Source: an uncultured Porphyromonadaceae bacterium
Lineage (GTDB): Bacteria > Bacteroidota > Bacteroidia > Bacteroidales > Muribaculaceae
Length of the DNA: 11,717 nucleotides
Assembly (NCBI GenBank): GCA_947176355.1
Contig: CAMWQY010000055.1
Span: forward strand, 1-11,717
Reading direction: 5' to 3'
Position numbers and translations under genes: made by a program. Under the pieces are notes generated by a model that saw only the letters and a list, made by a program, of their open reading frames with translations, did not search any database and had not been told where the DNA came from. Positions 1-5,942 of the stretch are shown here, piece after piece. Positions within the stretch are counted from its first letter, which is position 1. Each line of letters opens with the position of its first letter.

Positions 1-655
1 CTTTAAGCACACATCTATTATATGATTCCGTATCGTAGGGGTCAAAAATATAGCTTTCACAATCGAACTTTGGCACTTTTAAAGAAGGAGCTACTATCTC
101 TACGAGCTTAGGACAGCAGTTCATCATCAACTCTCCTAACAGTTTATCATTGGCAGGAAGCCTAACTTTCATAAGAGAATCGCAATCTGAAAATGCATAC
201 GACTCTATCTCCTCAATGGTGTCCGGGAGGATCGCCTCCTTCAATGAAGTGCAAAAAGAAAATGCATTGTGTCCGATATGCTTCAGACCTAAGGGAAAAT
301 CCAAATTATCGAGACTCGTACAATACGTAAACGAATTGCTCCCGATATCCTCGAGCGAAGGAGGAAAATTTATTGACTCCAAACCTGCACACTCACTGAA
401 AGCCTGAAAGCCTATCTTTTTAATACCTTCCGGCAATGTCACTTTCTTCAATGACGTACATCCTAAAAAAGCATAGTCAGGTATCTCCTCAATGCCTTTC
501 CCGGTTTCTACTATAACTTCATCTATATCTTTACGATCCATATATTGACCCTCCTTAATGGGAGAAGATATAATTATAGTTTCAGCAAATGCATCTACCG
601 CACACCCTAACGTCAATATTACATACAAAAATATTATGGATAATTTGCTCTTCAT
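1..655 (-). CDS. BspA-like leucine-rich-repeat surface/secreted protein, 3' end outside window
   Basis: The first 218 codons are visible and stay open to the window edge, so the C-terminus is missing. Residues 1-24 form a signal peptide: a basic start (MKSK), a hydrophobic core and an AFA|E cleavage site. A Cys at residue 18 (TLGC) is a poor lipobox, so signal peptidase I processing is more likely. Residues about 56-170 hold five consecutive 23-residue units of the pattern xxIGxxAFxxCxSLxxVxLPxxI, which is the LRR_5/BspA repeat. Known BspA-family proteins are exported adhesion or host-interaction proteins, and many in Bacteroidales carry C-terminal sorting or Ig-like domains that would lie off-window here. 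Residues 171-218 depart from the strict repeat and are richer in Cys. The only plausible start is the ATG at 655. I saw no good TAnnTTTG promoter just upstream. The ligand cannot be predicted. Confidence 0.9.
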   Translation of the reverse strand, partial: MKSKLSIIFLYVILTLGCAVDAFAETIIISSPIKEGQYMDRKDIDEVIVETGKGIEEIPDYAFLGCTSLKKVTLPEGIKKIGFQAFSECAGLESINFPPSLEDIGSNSFTYCTSLDNLDFPLGLKHIGHNAFSFCTSLKEAILPDTIEEIESYAFSDCDSLMKVRLPANDKLLGELMMNCCPKLVEIVAPSLKVPKFDCESYIFDPYDTESYNRCVLK

Positions 656-773
656 ATCTTTTTTCTAAAAAAAATTTTGCTTTGTCTAAACAATTTAAAA
701 TCTCTGTTGTTTTAATGTTATAAAAATCGTTTCATGATGTTAGGTTAGTTCGAAAGTATTATGGAAAACTTTC

Positions 774-807
774 AAAAAACAGCGGCTTGAGAAAGTAGCT
801 GTTTTTT
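774..807 (-). terminator. Rho-independent terminator downstream of ispE
   Basis: A 10-bp perfect stem pairs AAAAAACAGC (774-783) with GCTGTTTTTT (798-807) around a 14-nt loop that holds a small CTT/AAG inner pair. Read on the minus strand, the hairpin ends in a run of six T, about 50 nt after the ispE stop codon. It therefore most likely ends the MATE-ispE transcript. It could also work in the other direction (7 T on the plus strand), but no plus-strand gene is present there. Confidence 0.75.
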
Positions 808-860
808 TATTTTTCCTAACACTGAGAAGCAACGGAGGTAAGCACTCATGATGGAAAGCT

Positions 861-1712
861 TTAGAGTAGACACAGAGTCGCGTAGTGGTCGTTGAAAACA
901 TGACGAGCCTTATCTGCATCTTCTTTAGAACGGAAAAGTCCGAACACAGTCGATCCTGAACCTGACATTGAGGCATAAAGCGCACCGTTTTCAAGCATCC
1001 TATCTTTAATATCCTTAAGTATTGAATGATTAGGAAACAATGATCCTTCGAAGTCATTGACCATCTTTCCCTGCCATTGATCAGGAGACAGCTTTATAGT
1101 CTCTTTAAGTGAAAAAATTGGTTTACAAGGCGTCACTCCTGCGAAAGCCTCTTTAGTTGATATCGACACTTCCGGCTTCACAAGCAGACACCACCATCCT
1201 GAAAGGTCCAAGTCAACAGGTACCAGTCTCTCCCCTACCCCTTCTGCATAGCAAGGGCAATTGTATATAAAGAATGGACAATCGGCACCCAACTTCAACG
1301 CTATCTTAGCTAACCCCTCCTTGGAGAATGGAAATCCGCACAGTTCATTAAGCATACACAACACACCTGACGCATCAGCACTTCCTCCACCAAGCCCGGC
1401 TCCATCAGGCAGGTGTTTCTCAAGAGTTATCAGATACTCACCAAGCTCAGGATATGACTCCTTAAATACCTTCCAAGCCTTATATACTAAATTCTTTTCA
1501 AGCGGACAATCTACATTCCTTCCTTCAAAACGAAATTCAGTCTTTTCAGCCGGTATTATCTCAAGAATGTCGCAGAATGGCTCCGGATTTTCCGGAGTAC
1601 CGTTATGCAAGCCTACGGGATAAAACAGAGTCTCGAGATCATGATACCCATCATCTCTCTTCCTTACTATGTTCAGCCCAAGATTCAACTTGGCATTCAC
1701 AAACTTTATCAT
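861..1712 (-). CDS. ispE: 4-diphosphocytidyl-2-C-methyl-D-erythritol kinase
   Basis: A 283-residue GHMP-family kinase that phosphorylates CDP-methylerythritol at the 2-hydroxyl using ATP, in the cytoplasmic non-mevalonate (MEP) pathway to IPP and DMAPP. The N-terminal motif AKLNLGL carries the expected catalytic Lys (K8). The ATP-binding glycine-rich motif PDGAGLGGGSADA is at residues 102-114. The catalytic Asp is D144 in LGADCPFF. The third GHMP motif, SMSGSGSTVFGLF, is at 248-260. Length is normal for IspE and all key residues are present. The ATG at 1712 gives the canonical N-terminus. The gene is 80 nt downstream of the MATE transporter gene on the same strand, with no terminator seen between them, so the two are probably cotranscribed. 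The gap is filled by a heptamer array. A terminator follows the gene. Confidence 0.96.
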   Translation of the reverse strand: MIKFVNAKLNLGLNIVRKRDDGYHDLETLFYPVGLHNGTPENPEPFCDILEIIPAEKTEFRFEGRNVDCPLEKNLVYKAWKVFKESYPELGEYLITLEKHLPDGAGLGGGSADASGVLCMLNELCGFPFSKEGLAKIALKLGADCPFFIYNCPCYAEGVGERLVPVDLDLSGWWCLLVKPEVSISTKEAFAGVTPCKPIFSLKETIKLSPDQWQGKMVNDFEGSLFPNHSILKDIKDRMLENGALYASMSGSGSTVFGLFRSKEDADKARHVFNDHYATLCLL

Positions 1713-1721
1713 CGTAATAAT

Positions 1722-1792
1722 TTTGAATATTGAATGTAGAATTTAGAATTATATATTAATTTTGAATTTAGAATTCTGAATTGATGGTGAAT
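1722..1792. repeat. Degenerate heptamer tandem array, consensus NNNGAAT
   Basis: Between the MATE stop codon and the ispE start, the plus strand reads as 7-bp units ending in GAAT. Four contiguous units start at 1722, 1729, 1736 and 1743. After an 11-nt A/T-rich interruption, three more start at 1761, 1768 and 1775. After a further 4 nt, one unit sits at 1786-1792, immediately before the MATE stop. The variable triplets are TTT, ATT, GTA, TTA, then TTT, TTA, TCT, then GGT. On the transcribed minus strand this is ATTCNNN. Function is unknown. It forms almost the entire spacer upstream of ispE. Confidence 0.85.
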
Positions 1793-3133
1793 TCAAACTT
1801 GACTATACTGACTCATTCTCATCATTTTATAAGGATACATCAACATCAGGACTCCTGACCTCAAGCCCAAATAGCAAGTAAACGACATCCACAGCATCCA
1901 TTGCGTATGACTCAACGTATGAATGAGAATAGCAAAAAGTCCAACGCCACACAATGTAGAGATAAGCATAGGCCGAGTCTTGGTAAGTCCTATATAGAAC
2001 CCATCATAGATGAATGCCATAGCTCCGGCTACCGGCAACAATGAAACCCACAATCGACATTCATCTACACTATACGCTACGGCTTCCGAATCGCTTAGCA
2101 AGCTGACTATTGGTGAAAGTGCTATACTATATACACCTACAAATATGGTAGTAACGACAACTGTCCATTTCAATAGAGCCTTCATCGAATTCTTAAGCAT
2201 TGTATAGTCTTTAGAGCCATTATAGCGTCCTATCAGAGCCTCACCGGTGAAAGCGAATCCATCCATAAAATAGGAGAAAAAGAGAAACAGTTGATTGATC
2301 ACGGCATTAGAACTTACTTCCACATCTCCGAGCCGAGCACTATATGCATAGAGCATCATTGTAAGCGCTATCAGGCAAGCTGATCGGAAGAAGAGATTTG
2401 AATTGACATTCAACATCTGTTTCCATTCCTTGGCATCCAAGAAAATACGGTCTGTCGCAATGCTTATCCCATTCTTTTTGCACATGCTCCATGCAAGCCA
2501 CAATGCAGGTATCAGAATCAGCCATTGTGACGATACCGTGCCAATTGCAATACCCTTATATCCCATTCCAAAGCCATACACAAGAGTGAGTGTAGCTATC
2601 ACATTGAGCACACTCATACCGATATTGACAGCCATTGCAGTTGCAGTAGACTGCATGCCTATAAACCATCCTGTCAAAGCCGTCAGCACCATCATCGGCA
2701 CAGCGCCACGTATGCATACGGAAAAATATTGTCCTGACAACTCGGTCGTCTCCGGAGTAGCTCCCATCACCTTTTGCAAAAGCTCAAGCATAGGGGAGTG
2801 AATTGCCATAAGAAGCATACCTATGACAATTGCCAAAGACATCGAATTCCTAAGACTTATTCTCATTCCCTCCTTATTGCCGGCACCATAATGAGTCGCT
2901 GTCAAGCCGGATGTGCCGGCCCTGAGAAAACTGAAAAGCCAATACATCGTAGTCACCATTACTGACCCAATCGCCATCCCTGCCAAATATCTCTCATCAC
3001 CCATGTGTCCCGCCACTGCCGTATCGCATATACCAAGCAATGGCACAGAAATATTACTGACAACGGTAGGCAACGTCATCCGTACAATTTTTCTATTTAA
3101 AGACTCTTCCTCAGAAGTTTTCTCTCTATTCAT
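1793..3133 (-). CDS. MATE-family multidrug/metabolite efflux transporter, DinF type
   Basis: A 446-residue polytopic inner-membrane protein, a normal length for MATE transporters, with about 12 hydrophobic segments. Known members use a Na+ or H+ gradient to export cationic drugs or metabolites. The N-terminal half shows the family signature (PTVVSNISVPLLGICDTA, then GHMG and LAGMAIG near residues 22-57). The second half carries the DinF-like stretch ARLGDVEVSSNAV followed by MDGFAFTGEALIGRY. The frame is open upstream to 3274, but the ATG at 3133 gives the usual short charged cytoplasmic N-terminus, avoids overlap with the divergent gene at 3212 and lies just downstream of a promoter. M19 (ATG at 3079) is the alternative start. 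The substrate cannot be told from sequence. Likely the first gene of a unit with ispE. Confidence 0.93.
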   Translation of the reverse strand: MNREKTSEEESLNRKIVRMTLPTVVSNISVPLLGICDTAVAGHMGDERYLAGMAIGSVMVTTMYWLFSFLRAGTSGLTATHYGAGNKEGMRISLRNSMSLAIVIGMLLMAIHSPMLELLQKVMGATPETTELSGQYFSVCIRGAVPMMVLTALTGWFIGMQSTATAMAVNIGMSVLNVIATLTLVYGFGMGYKGIAIGTVSSQWLILIPALWLAWSMCKKNGISIATDRIFLDAKEWKQMLNVNSNLFFRSACLIALTMMLYAYSARLGDVEVSSNAVINQLFLFFSYFMDGFAFTGEALIGRYNGSKDYTMLKNSMKALLKWTVVVTTIFVGVYSIALSPIVSLLSDSEAVAYSVDECRLWVSLLPVAGAMAFIYDGFYIGLTKTRPMLISTLCGVGLFAILIHTLSHTQWMLWMSFTCYLGLRSGVLMLMYPYKMMRMSQYSQV

Positions 3134-3137
3134 ACTA

Positions 3138-3168
3138 CAAAGTTCAAAAAAAAATGCGAAACTTACAA
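3138..3168 (-). promoter_or_regulatory. Bacteroidota-type promoter for the MATE-ispE unit
   Basis: On the minus strand a -33 TTG (3168-3166) is separated by exactly 20 bp (a stretch with nine T) from GAACTTTG (3145-3138). This matches the Bacteroidota -7 consensus TAnnTTTG except at its first base. Only 4 nt separate the element from the ATG at 3133, so transcription is predicted to start at or next to the start codon. Confidence 0.65.
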
Positions 3169-3176
3169 GAAATATG

Positions 3177-3207
3177 TTGTTTTTAGTTGAAATTATTGCT
3201 AATTTTG
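3177..3207 (+). promoter_or_regulatory. Bacteroidota-type promoter for the DUF3822-rsmD-ribBA unit
   Basis: A -33 TTG (3177-3179), a 20-bp spacer and a perfect -7 element TAATTTTG (3200-3207) match the Bacteroidota primary sigma factor consensus TTTG/TTG, then 19-21 bp, then TAnnTTTG. The ATG of the downstream gene begins 4 nt after the element. It is back-to-back with the MATE promoter, and the two -33 elements are only 8 bp apart. Confidence 0.75.
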
Positions 3208-3211
3208 CACT

Positions 3212-4042
3212 ATGACTGAAAATATACCCCTCACCGGCGGCCGCCAAGACTTCCTTGACAATGGTCAATGGCATCTTGCGGTAGACATATCAAGACATGG
3301 TTTTGGTGCTTGGCTACTCCCCGACGAGTCGCTGAGTGCTTCGCCTCGTATCATCTCTCGAATAGAATGGCAACCTACTGAAGAAGGACTGCTTCGAAGA
3401 ATAGAAGACACTGTTTATGACAATCCTACCGTACTCGATGATTATTCAGCTGACATAATAGTAGAGTCTGATCGCCAACTTTGGCTTCCGGCATCATTAT
3501 ATCCTACCGATGATGATTGCGCCGATGCATACGTATCAGTATATGGAGGAGATATCCTTGATGTGATGGTCAATGACTTGCGCAATGAGAAGTGTGCATT
3601 TATGCTGACCCCGGGACTCAAGTCATTTATGCAGAGATCGTTCCCCGGAGCCAGAATTTGGAGTCAGCAAGCTTTACTATTGGAAGCTTCGTCCCAGCCC
3701 CACGAGTCGTTTAAAGGCCTACTCGATATCCGCCAGTCTTCTTTCGACTTAATACTTTTTAGGAGAGGAGAACTGCTGAGTGCATCAACACATTTATGGA
3801 AGACTGACACCGACATAGCTTATATTCTTCTGAATATTCTCCAGACATACGATGCGCAAGCTACAGAGACGGAAATCGTATTCAGTGGTATCCGCGATGT
3901 GCGGCAGTCTCTTGGCAAGACATTGCTACCTTATTTTAAGACAATCAGCCAGAAAAATCATGACTTGGATGGAAAGGAAATCCCGACTGCCGTCTATCTG
4001 GCTATCAACAGAAAGAAAAAATATGCGTATCATACGAGGTAA
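3212..4042 (+). CDS. DUF3822-like protein (probable actin-like ATPase fold), function unknown
   Basis: A 276-residue soluble protein with no signal peptide or membrane segment. The N-terminal pattern (HLAVDISRHGFGAWLLPDE), the central LWLPASLYP stretch and the position immediately before rsmD fit the Bacteroidota DUF3822 family. To my knowledge a structural-genomics model of that family shows an actin/HSP70-like ATPase fold, but no function has been established. The assignment rests on remembered family patterns and gene order, not on a search. No other in-frame ATG occurs for about 115 codons, so the ATG at 3212 is the start even though it sits 4 nt from a -7 element. The last 20 nt overlap rsmD in another frame, which suggests translational coupling and a possible link to ribosome biogenesis. 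Confidence 0.75.
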   Translation: MTENIPLTGGRQDFLDNGQWHLAVDISRHGFGAWLLPDESLSASPRIISRIEWQPTEEGLLRRIEDTVYDNPTVLDDYSADIIVESDRQLWLPASLYPTDDDCADAYVSVYGGDILDVMVNDLRNEKCAFMLTPGLKSFMQRSFPGARIWSQQALLLEASSQPHESFKGLLDIRQSSFDLILFRRGELLSASTHLWKTDTDIAYILLNILQTYDAQATETEIVFSGIRDVRQSLGKTLLPYFKTISQKNHDLDGKEIPTAVYLAINRKKKYAYHTR

Positions 4043-4562
4043 ATATGGAAAGCGGCGTTTTGACTTGCCACATAATATTACGGCACGCCCTACGACTGAC
4101 TTTGCAAAAGAAAACATTTTCAATGTCATCGAAAATATTGAAGACATAGAAGAGAAAGAGGTCCTTGATCTCTTCGCCGGCACCGGTGCGATAAGTCTTG
4201 AATTTCTTTCAAGAGGAGCAAAATCGGTGACATCTGTGGAGATGGCTGCTACTCAAGCTAATTTCATAAGAAGCGTAAAAGAAAAACTTGGAGATGATGC
4301 CCTGCGTGTGATTCGGGGAGATGTCTTTAAATTCATTGCTTCTACGAAGAAGCAATACGACATAGTCTTCGCAGACCCTCCTTACGACCATCCGAGATTT
4401 GATGAAATCCCTGAGCTTATTATGAAATCCTCTTTAATCAAACCCGGATCTCTTGTGATCATCGAACACAATGACAAACATGACTTTTCTTCTTTGCCCG
4501 GATTCGAACAGCACCGAGTATATGGATCAGTCAATTTCTCACTCTTCCGCCTCCCTGACTAA
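4023..4562 (+). CDS. rsmD: 16S rRNA (guanine-966-N2)-methyltransferase RsmD
   Basis: A 179-residue Rossmann-fold SAM-dependent methyltransferase that modifies G966 (E. coli numbering) of 16S rRNA during 30S assembly. Visible features are the N-terminal MRIIRGKYG and RPTTDFAKENIFN stretches typical of RsmD (residues 1-34), the SAM-binding motif LDLFAGTGAISLE (48-60), an acidic ribose-binding position SVE (71-73), and the catalytic N6/N2-methyltransferase motif DPPY (118-121). The frame is open further upstream to 3852, but the ATG at 4023 gives the canonical N-terminus and the normal length. The start lies inside the end of the DUF3822-like gene (20-nt overlap), so translation is probably coupled. 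It is followed after 51 nt by ribBA. Confidence 0.95.
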   Translation: MRIIRGKYGKRRFDLPHNITARPTTDFAKENIFNVIENIEDIEEKEVLDLFAGTGAISLEFLSRGAKSVTSVEMAATQANFIRSVKEKLGDDALRVIRGDVFKFIASTKKQYDIVFADPPYDHPRFDEIPELIMKSSLIKPGSLVIIEHNDKHDFSSLPGFEQHRVYGSVNFSLFRLPD

Positions 4563-4569
4563 TACTCCC

Positions 4570-4602
4570 AATTAGTCCAATTAGACAAATTAGCCTAATA
4601 TA
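4570..4602. repeat. 9-bp tandem array, consensus AATTAGNNN
   Basis: Three exact AATTAG cores start at 4570, 4579 and 4588. They are separated by the variable triplets TCC and ACA, and the last is followed by CCT. A decayed fourth core, AATATA, is at 4597-4602. The array fills most of the 51-nt gap between rsmD and ribBA and begins 8 nt after the rsmD stop codon. No promoter, riboswitch or terminator fits in this gap. Function is unknown. Confidence 0.85.
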
Positions 4603-4613
4603 ATTCATCAATC

Positions 4614-5828
4614 ATGGACACAAACATAAAATTAGATACTATAGAAGAAGCAATTCAAGACTTTAAGAACGGGAAATTTGTAATAGTAGTCGACGACGAA
4701 GACCGCGAAAATGAAGGTGACTTAATCATTGCTGCTGAGAAAATTACTCCCGAGCAAGTCAACTTTATGCTCCGGAATGCAAGAGGAGTTCTTTGTGCTC
4801 CACTCACAATGAAACGCTGCAAGGAACTTGACCTCGGATTCCAAGTGCAAGAAAACACCTCGATGCTCGGAACTCCTTTTACTATAACTGTTGATAAGCT
4901 TGAAGGCTGCTCTACCGGAGTCAGCGCACACGATCGAGCAGCCACACTCAATGCTCTCGCCGACCCAAAATCAACACCTTCTACTTTTGGAAGACCCGGA
5001 CATATCAATCCTCTATACGCTCAAGACAGAGGTGTACTCGAAAGAGCAGGGCATACGGAAGCTGCTGTAGACCTTGCACGATTGGCAGGGCTCGAACCAG
5101 CCGGTGTTCTTATGGAAATCATGAATGAGGATGGTTCGATGGCTCGTCTTCCGGAATTGAGAAGACTTGCCGATGAATGGGGAATGAAATTGATAAGTAT
5201 ACGTGATCTCATCTCATATCGCCTGCAAAATGACAATCTCCTCGAAAAGGGAGAGGAAGTGGATATGCCTACAGCATACGGCCATTTCAGACTTATTCCT
5301 TTCCGCGATAAGGTCAATGGGCTGGAACATATAGCTCTCATCAAAGGAGATGTCTCAGACGGAGAGCCGGTCCTTGTCAGAGTGCACAGCAGTTGCGCTA
5401 CGGGTGATATATTCGGATCTATGCGCTGCGAATGCGGCGAACAGCTCCACAAAGCCATGGAACTTATCGAGAAAGAAGGCCGAGGAGCGATTGTTTATCT
5501 CAATCAAGAAGGTCGTGGCATTGGCCTGATGGATAAGATAAAGGCATATAAACTCCAAGAAGAAGGGCTCGACACAGTAGATGCAAACATTCACCTTGGG
5601 CACAAAGCTGACGAACGCAACTACGGAGTAGGCGCTTCTATTCTCCACGCTCTTGGCATCAAAAAGATGCGCCTTATGAGCAATAATCCTATGAAGCGCA
5701 TAGGGCTTGAGGGCTTCGGAATAGAGACTGTAGAAAATGTCCCTCTCGAGGTCAAGCCCAATAAATACAACAGCTTCTATATGCACACAAAAAAGGAGCG
5801 CATGGGACATAATCTTAAATTCAGCTAA
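4614..5828 (+). CDS. ribBA: Bifunctional 3,4-dihydroxy-2-butanone-4-phosphate synthase / GTP cyclohydrolase II
   Basis: A 404-residue fusion that supplies both precursors of riboflavin. The N-terminal RibB domain (about residues 5-203) converts ribulose 5-phosphate to DHBP plus formate. The C-terminal RibA domain (about 206-400) opens GTP to the diaminopyrimidine. RibB evidence: the Mg2+-binding acidic loop [10 protein letters not shown] (27-36), [10 protein letters not shown] (100-109) and RPGH (127-130) followed by GHTEA (146-150). RibA evidence: VHSSCATGD with zinc ligands C261, C272 and C274 in the RCECG context, and the catalytic NQEGRGIGL loop (297-305). All key residues are present. 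The RibB loop reads INPLYA, where many bacteria have IFPLRA. I believe this is a lineage variant. Probably cotranscribed with rsmD. The 51-nt leader is too short for an FMN riboswitch. Confidence 0.97.
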   Translation: MDTNIKLDTIEEAIQDFKNGKFVIVVDDEDRENEGDLIIAAEKITPEQVNFMLRNARGVLCAPLTMKRCKELDLGFQVQENTSMLGTPFTITVDKLEGCSTGVSAHDRAATLNALADPKSTPSTFGRPGHINPLYAQDRGVLERAGHTEAAVDLARLAGLEPAGVLMEIMNEDGSMARLPELRRLADEWGMKLISIRDLISYRLQNDNLLEKGEEVDMPTAYGHFRLIPFRDKVNGLEHIALIKGDVSDGEPVLVRVHSSCATGDIFGSMRCECGEQLHKAMELIEKEGRGAIVYLNQEGRGIGLMDKIKAYKLQEEGLDTVDANIHLGHKADERNYGVGASILHALGIKKMRLMSNNPMKRIGLEGFGIETVENVPLEVKPNKYNSFYMHTKKERMGHNLKFS

Positions 5829-5831
5829 TTT

Positions 5832-5891
5832 ATGGAAGGGAGGCTTGTCAGCCTCCCTCGACAATTTCAGTCTTCCATTATAGAATGGAGG
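5832..5891 (+). promoter_or_regulatory. Hairpin-rich leader with mutually exclusive stems between ribBA and the S9 peptidase gene
   Basis: The first stem, GGGAGGCT (5838-5845) with AGCCTCCC (5850-5857), is 8 perfect pairs around a TGTC tetraloop. It begins 10 nt after the ribBA stop. The segment CTTCCATT (5872-5879) can pair downstream with AATGGAGG (5884-5891, one G-U), or upstream with ATGGAA (5832-5837) to enclose the first stem. Neither hairpin is followed by a good T run. It could be a 3'-end-protecting structure of the ribBA mRNA, a weak terminator, or a leader switch for the peptidase gene. A near-consensus -7 box (AATTTTTG, 5927-5934) follows, but without a matching TTG at the right distance. 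Confidence 0.5.
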
Positions 5892-5942
5892 CTTCCCAAT
5901 CTCCAACCAAAAGCAACGATAGAAAAAATTTTTGTATCCAAA

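Noticed and set aside
1261..1623. Antisense frame of 120 codons within ispE
   Set aside because: It is a shadow of the well-supported ispE reading frame, with no start context or family features.
3134..3274. Longer MATE protein starting at 3274
   Set aside because: It would overlap the divergent gene and its promoter and add a non-family N-terminus. The ATG at 3133 fits the family.
4563..4613. FMN riboswitch upstream of ribBA
   Set aside because: The gap is only 51 nt and is occupied by the AATTAG array. The conserved RFN element is much longer.
5832..5942. Longer N-terminal extension of the S9 peptidase starting at the ATG at 5832
   Set aside because: It would translate through the leader hairpins and put 37 residues ahead of a clear signal peptide. 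The ATG at 5943 gives a proper exported protein.
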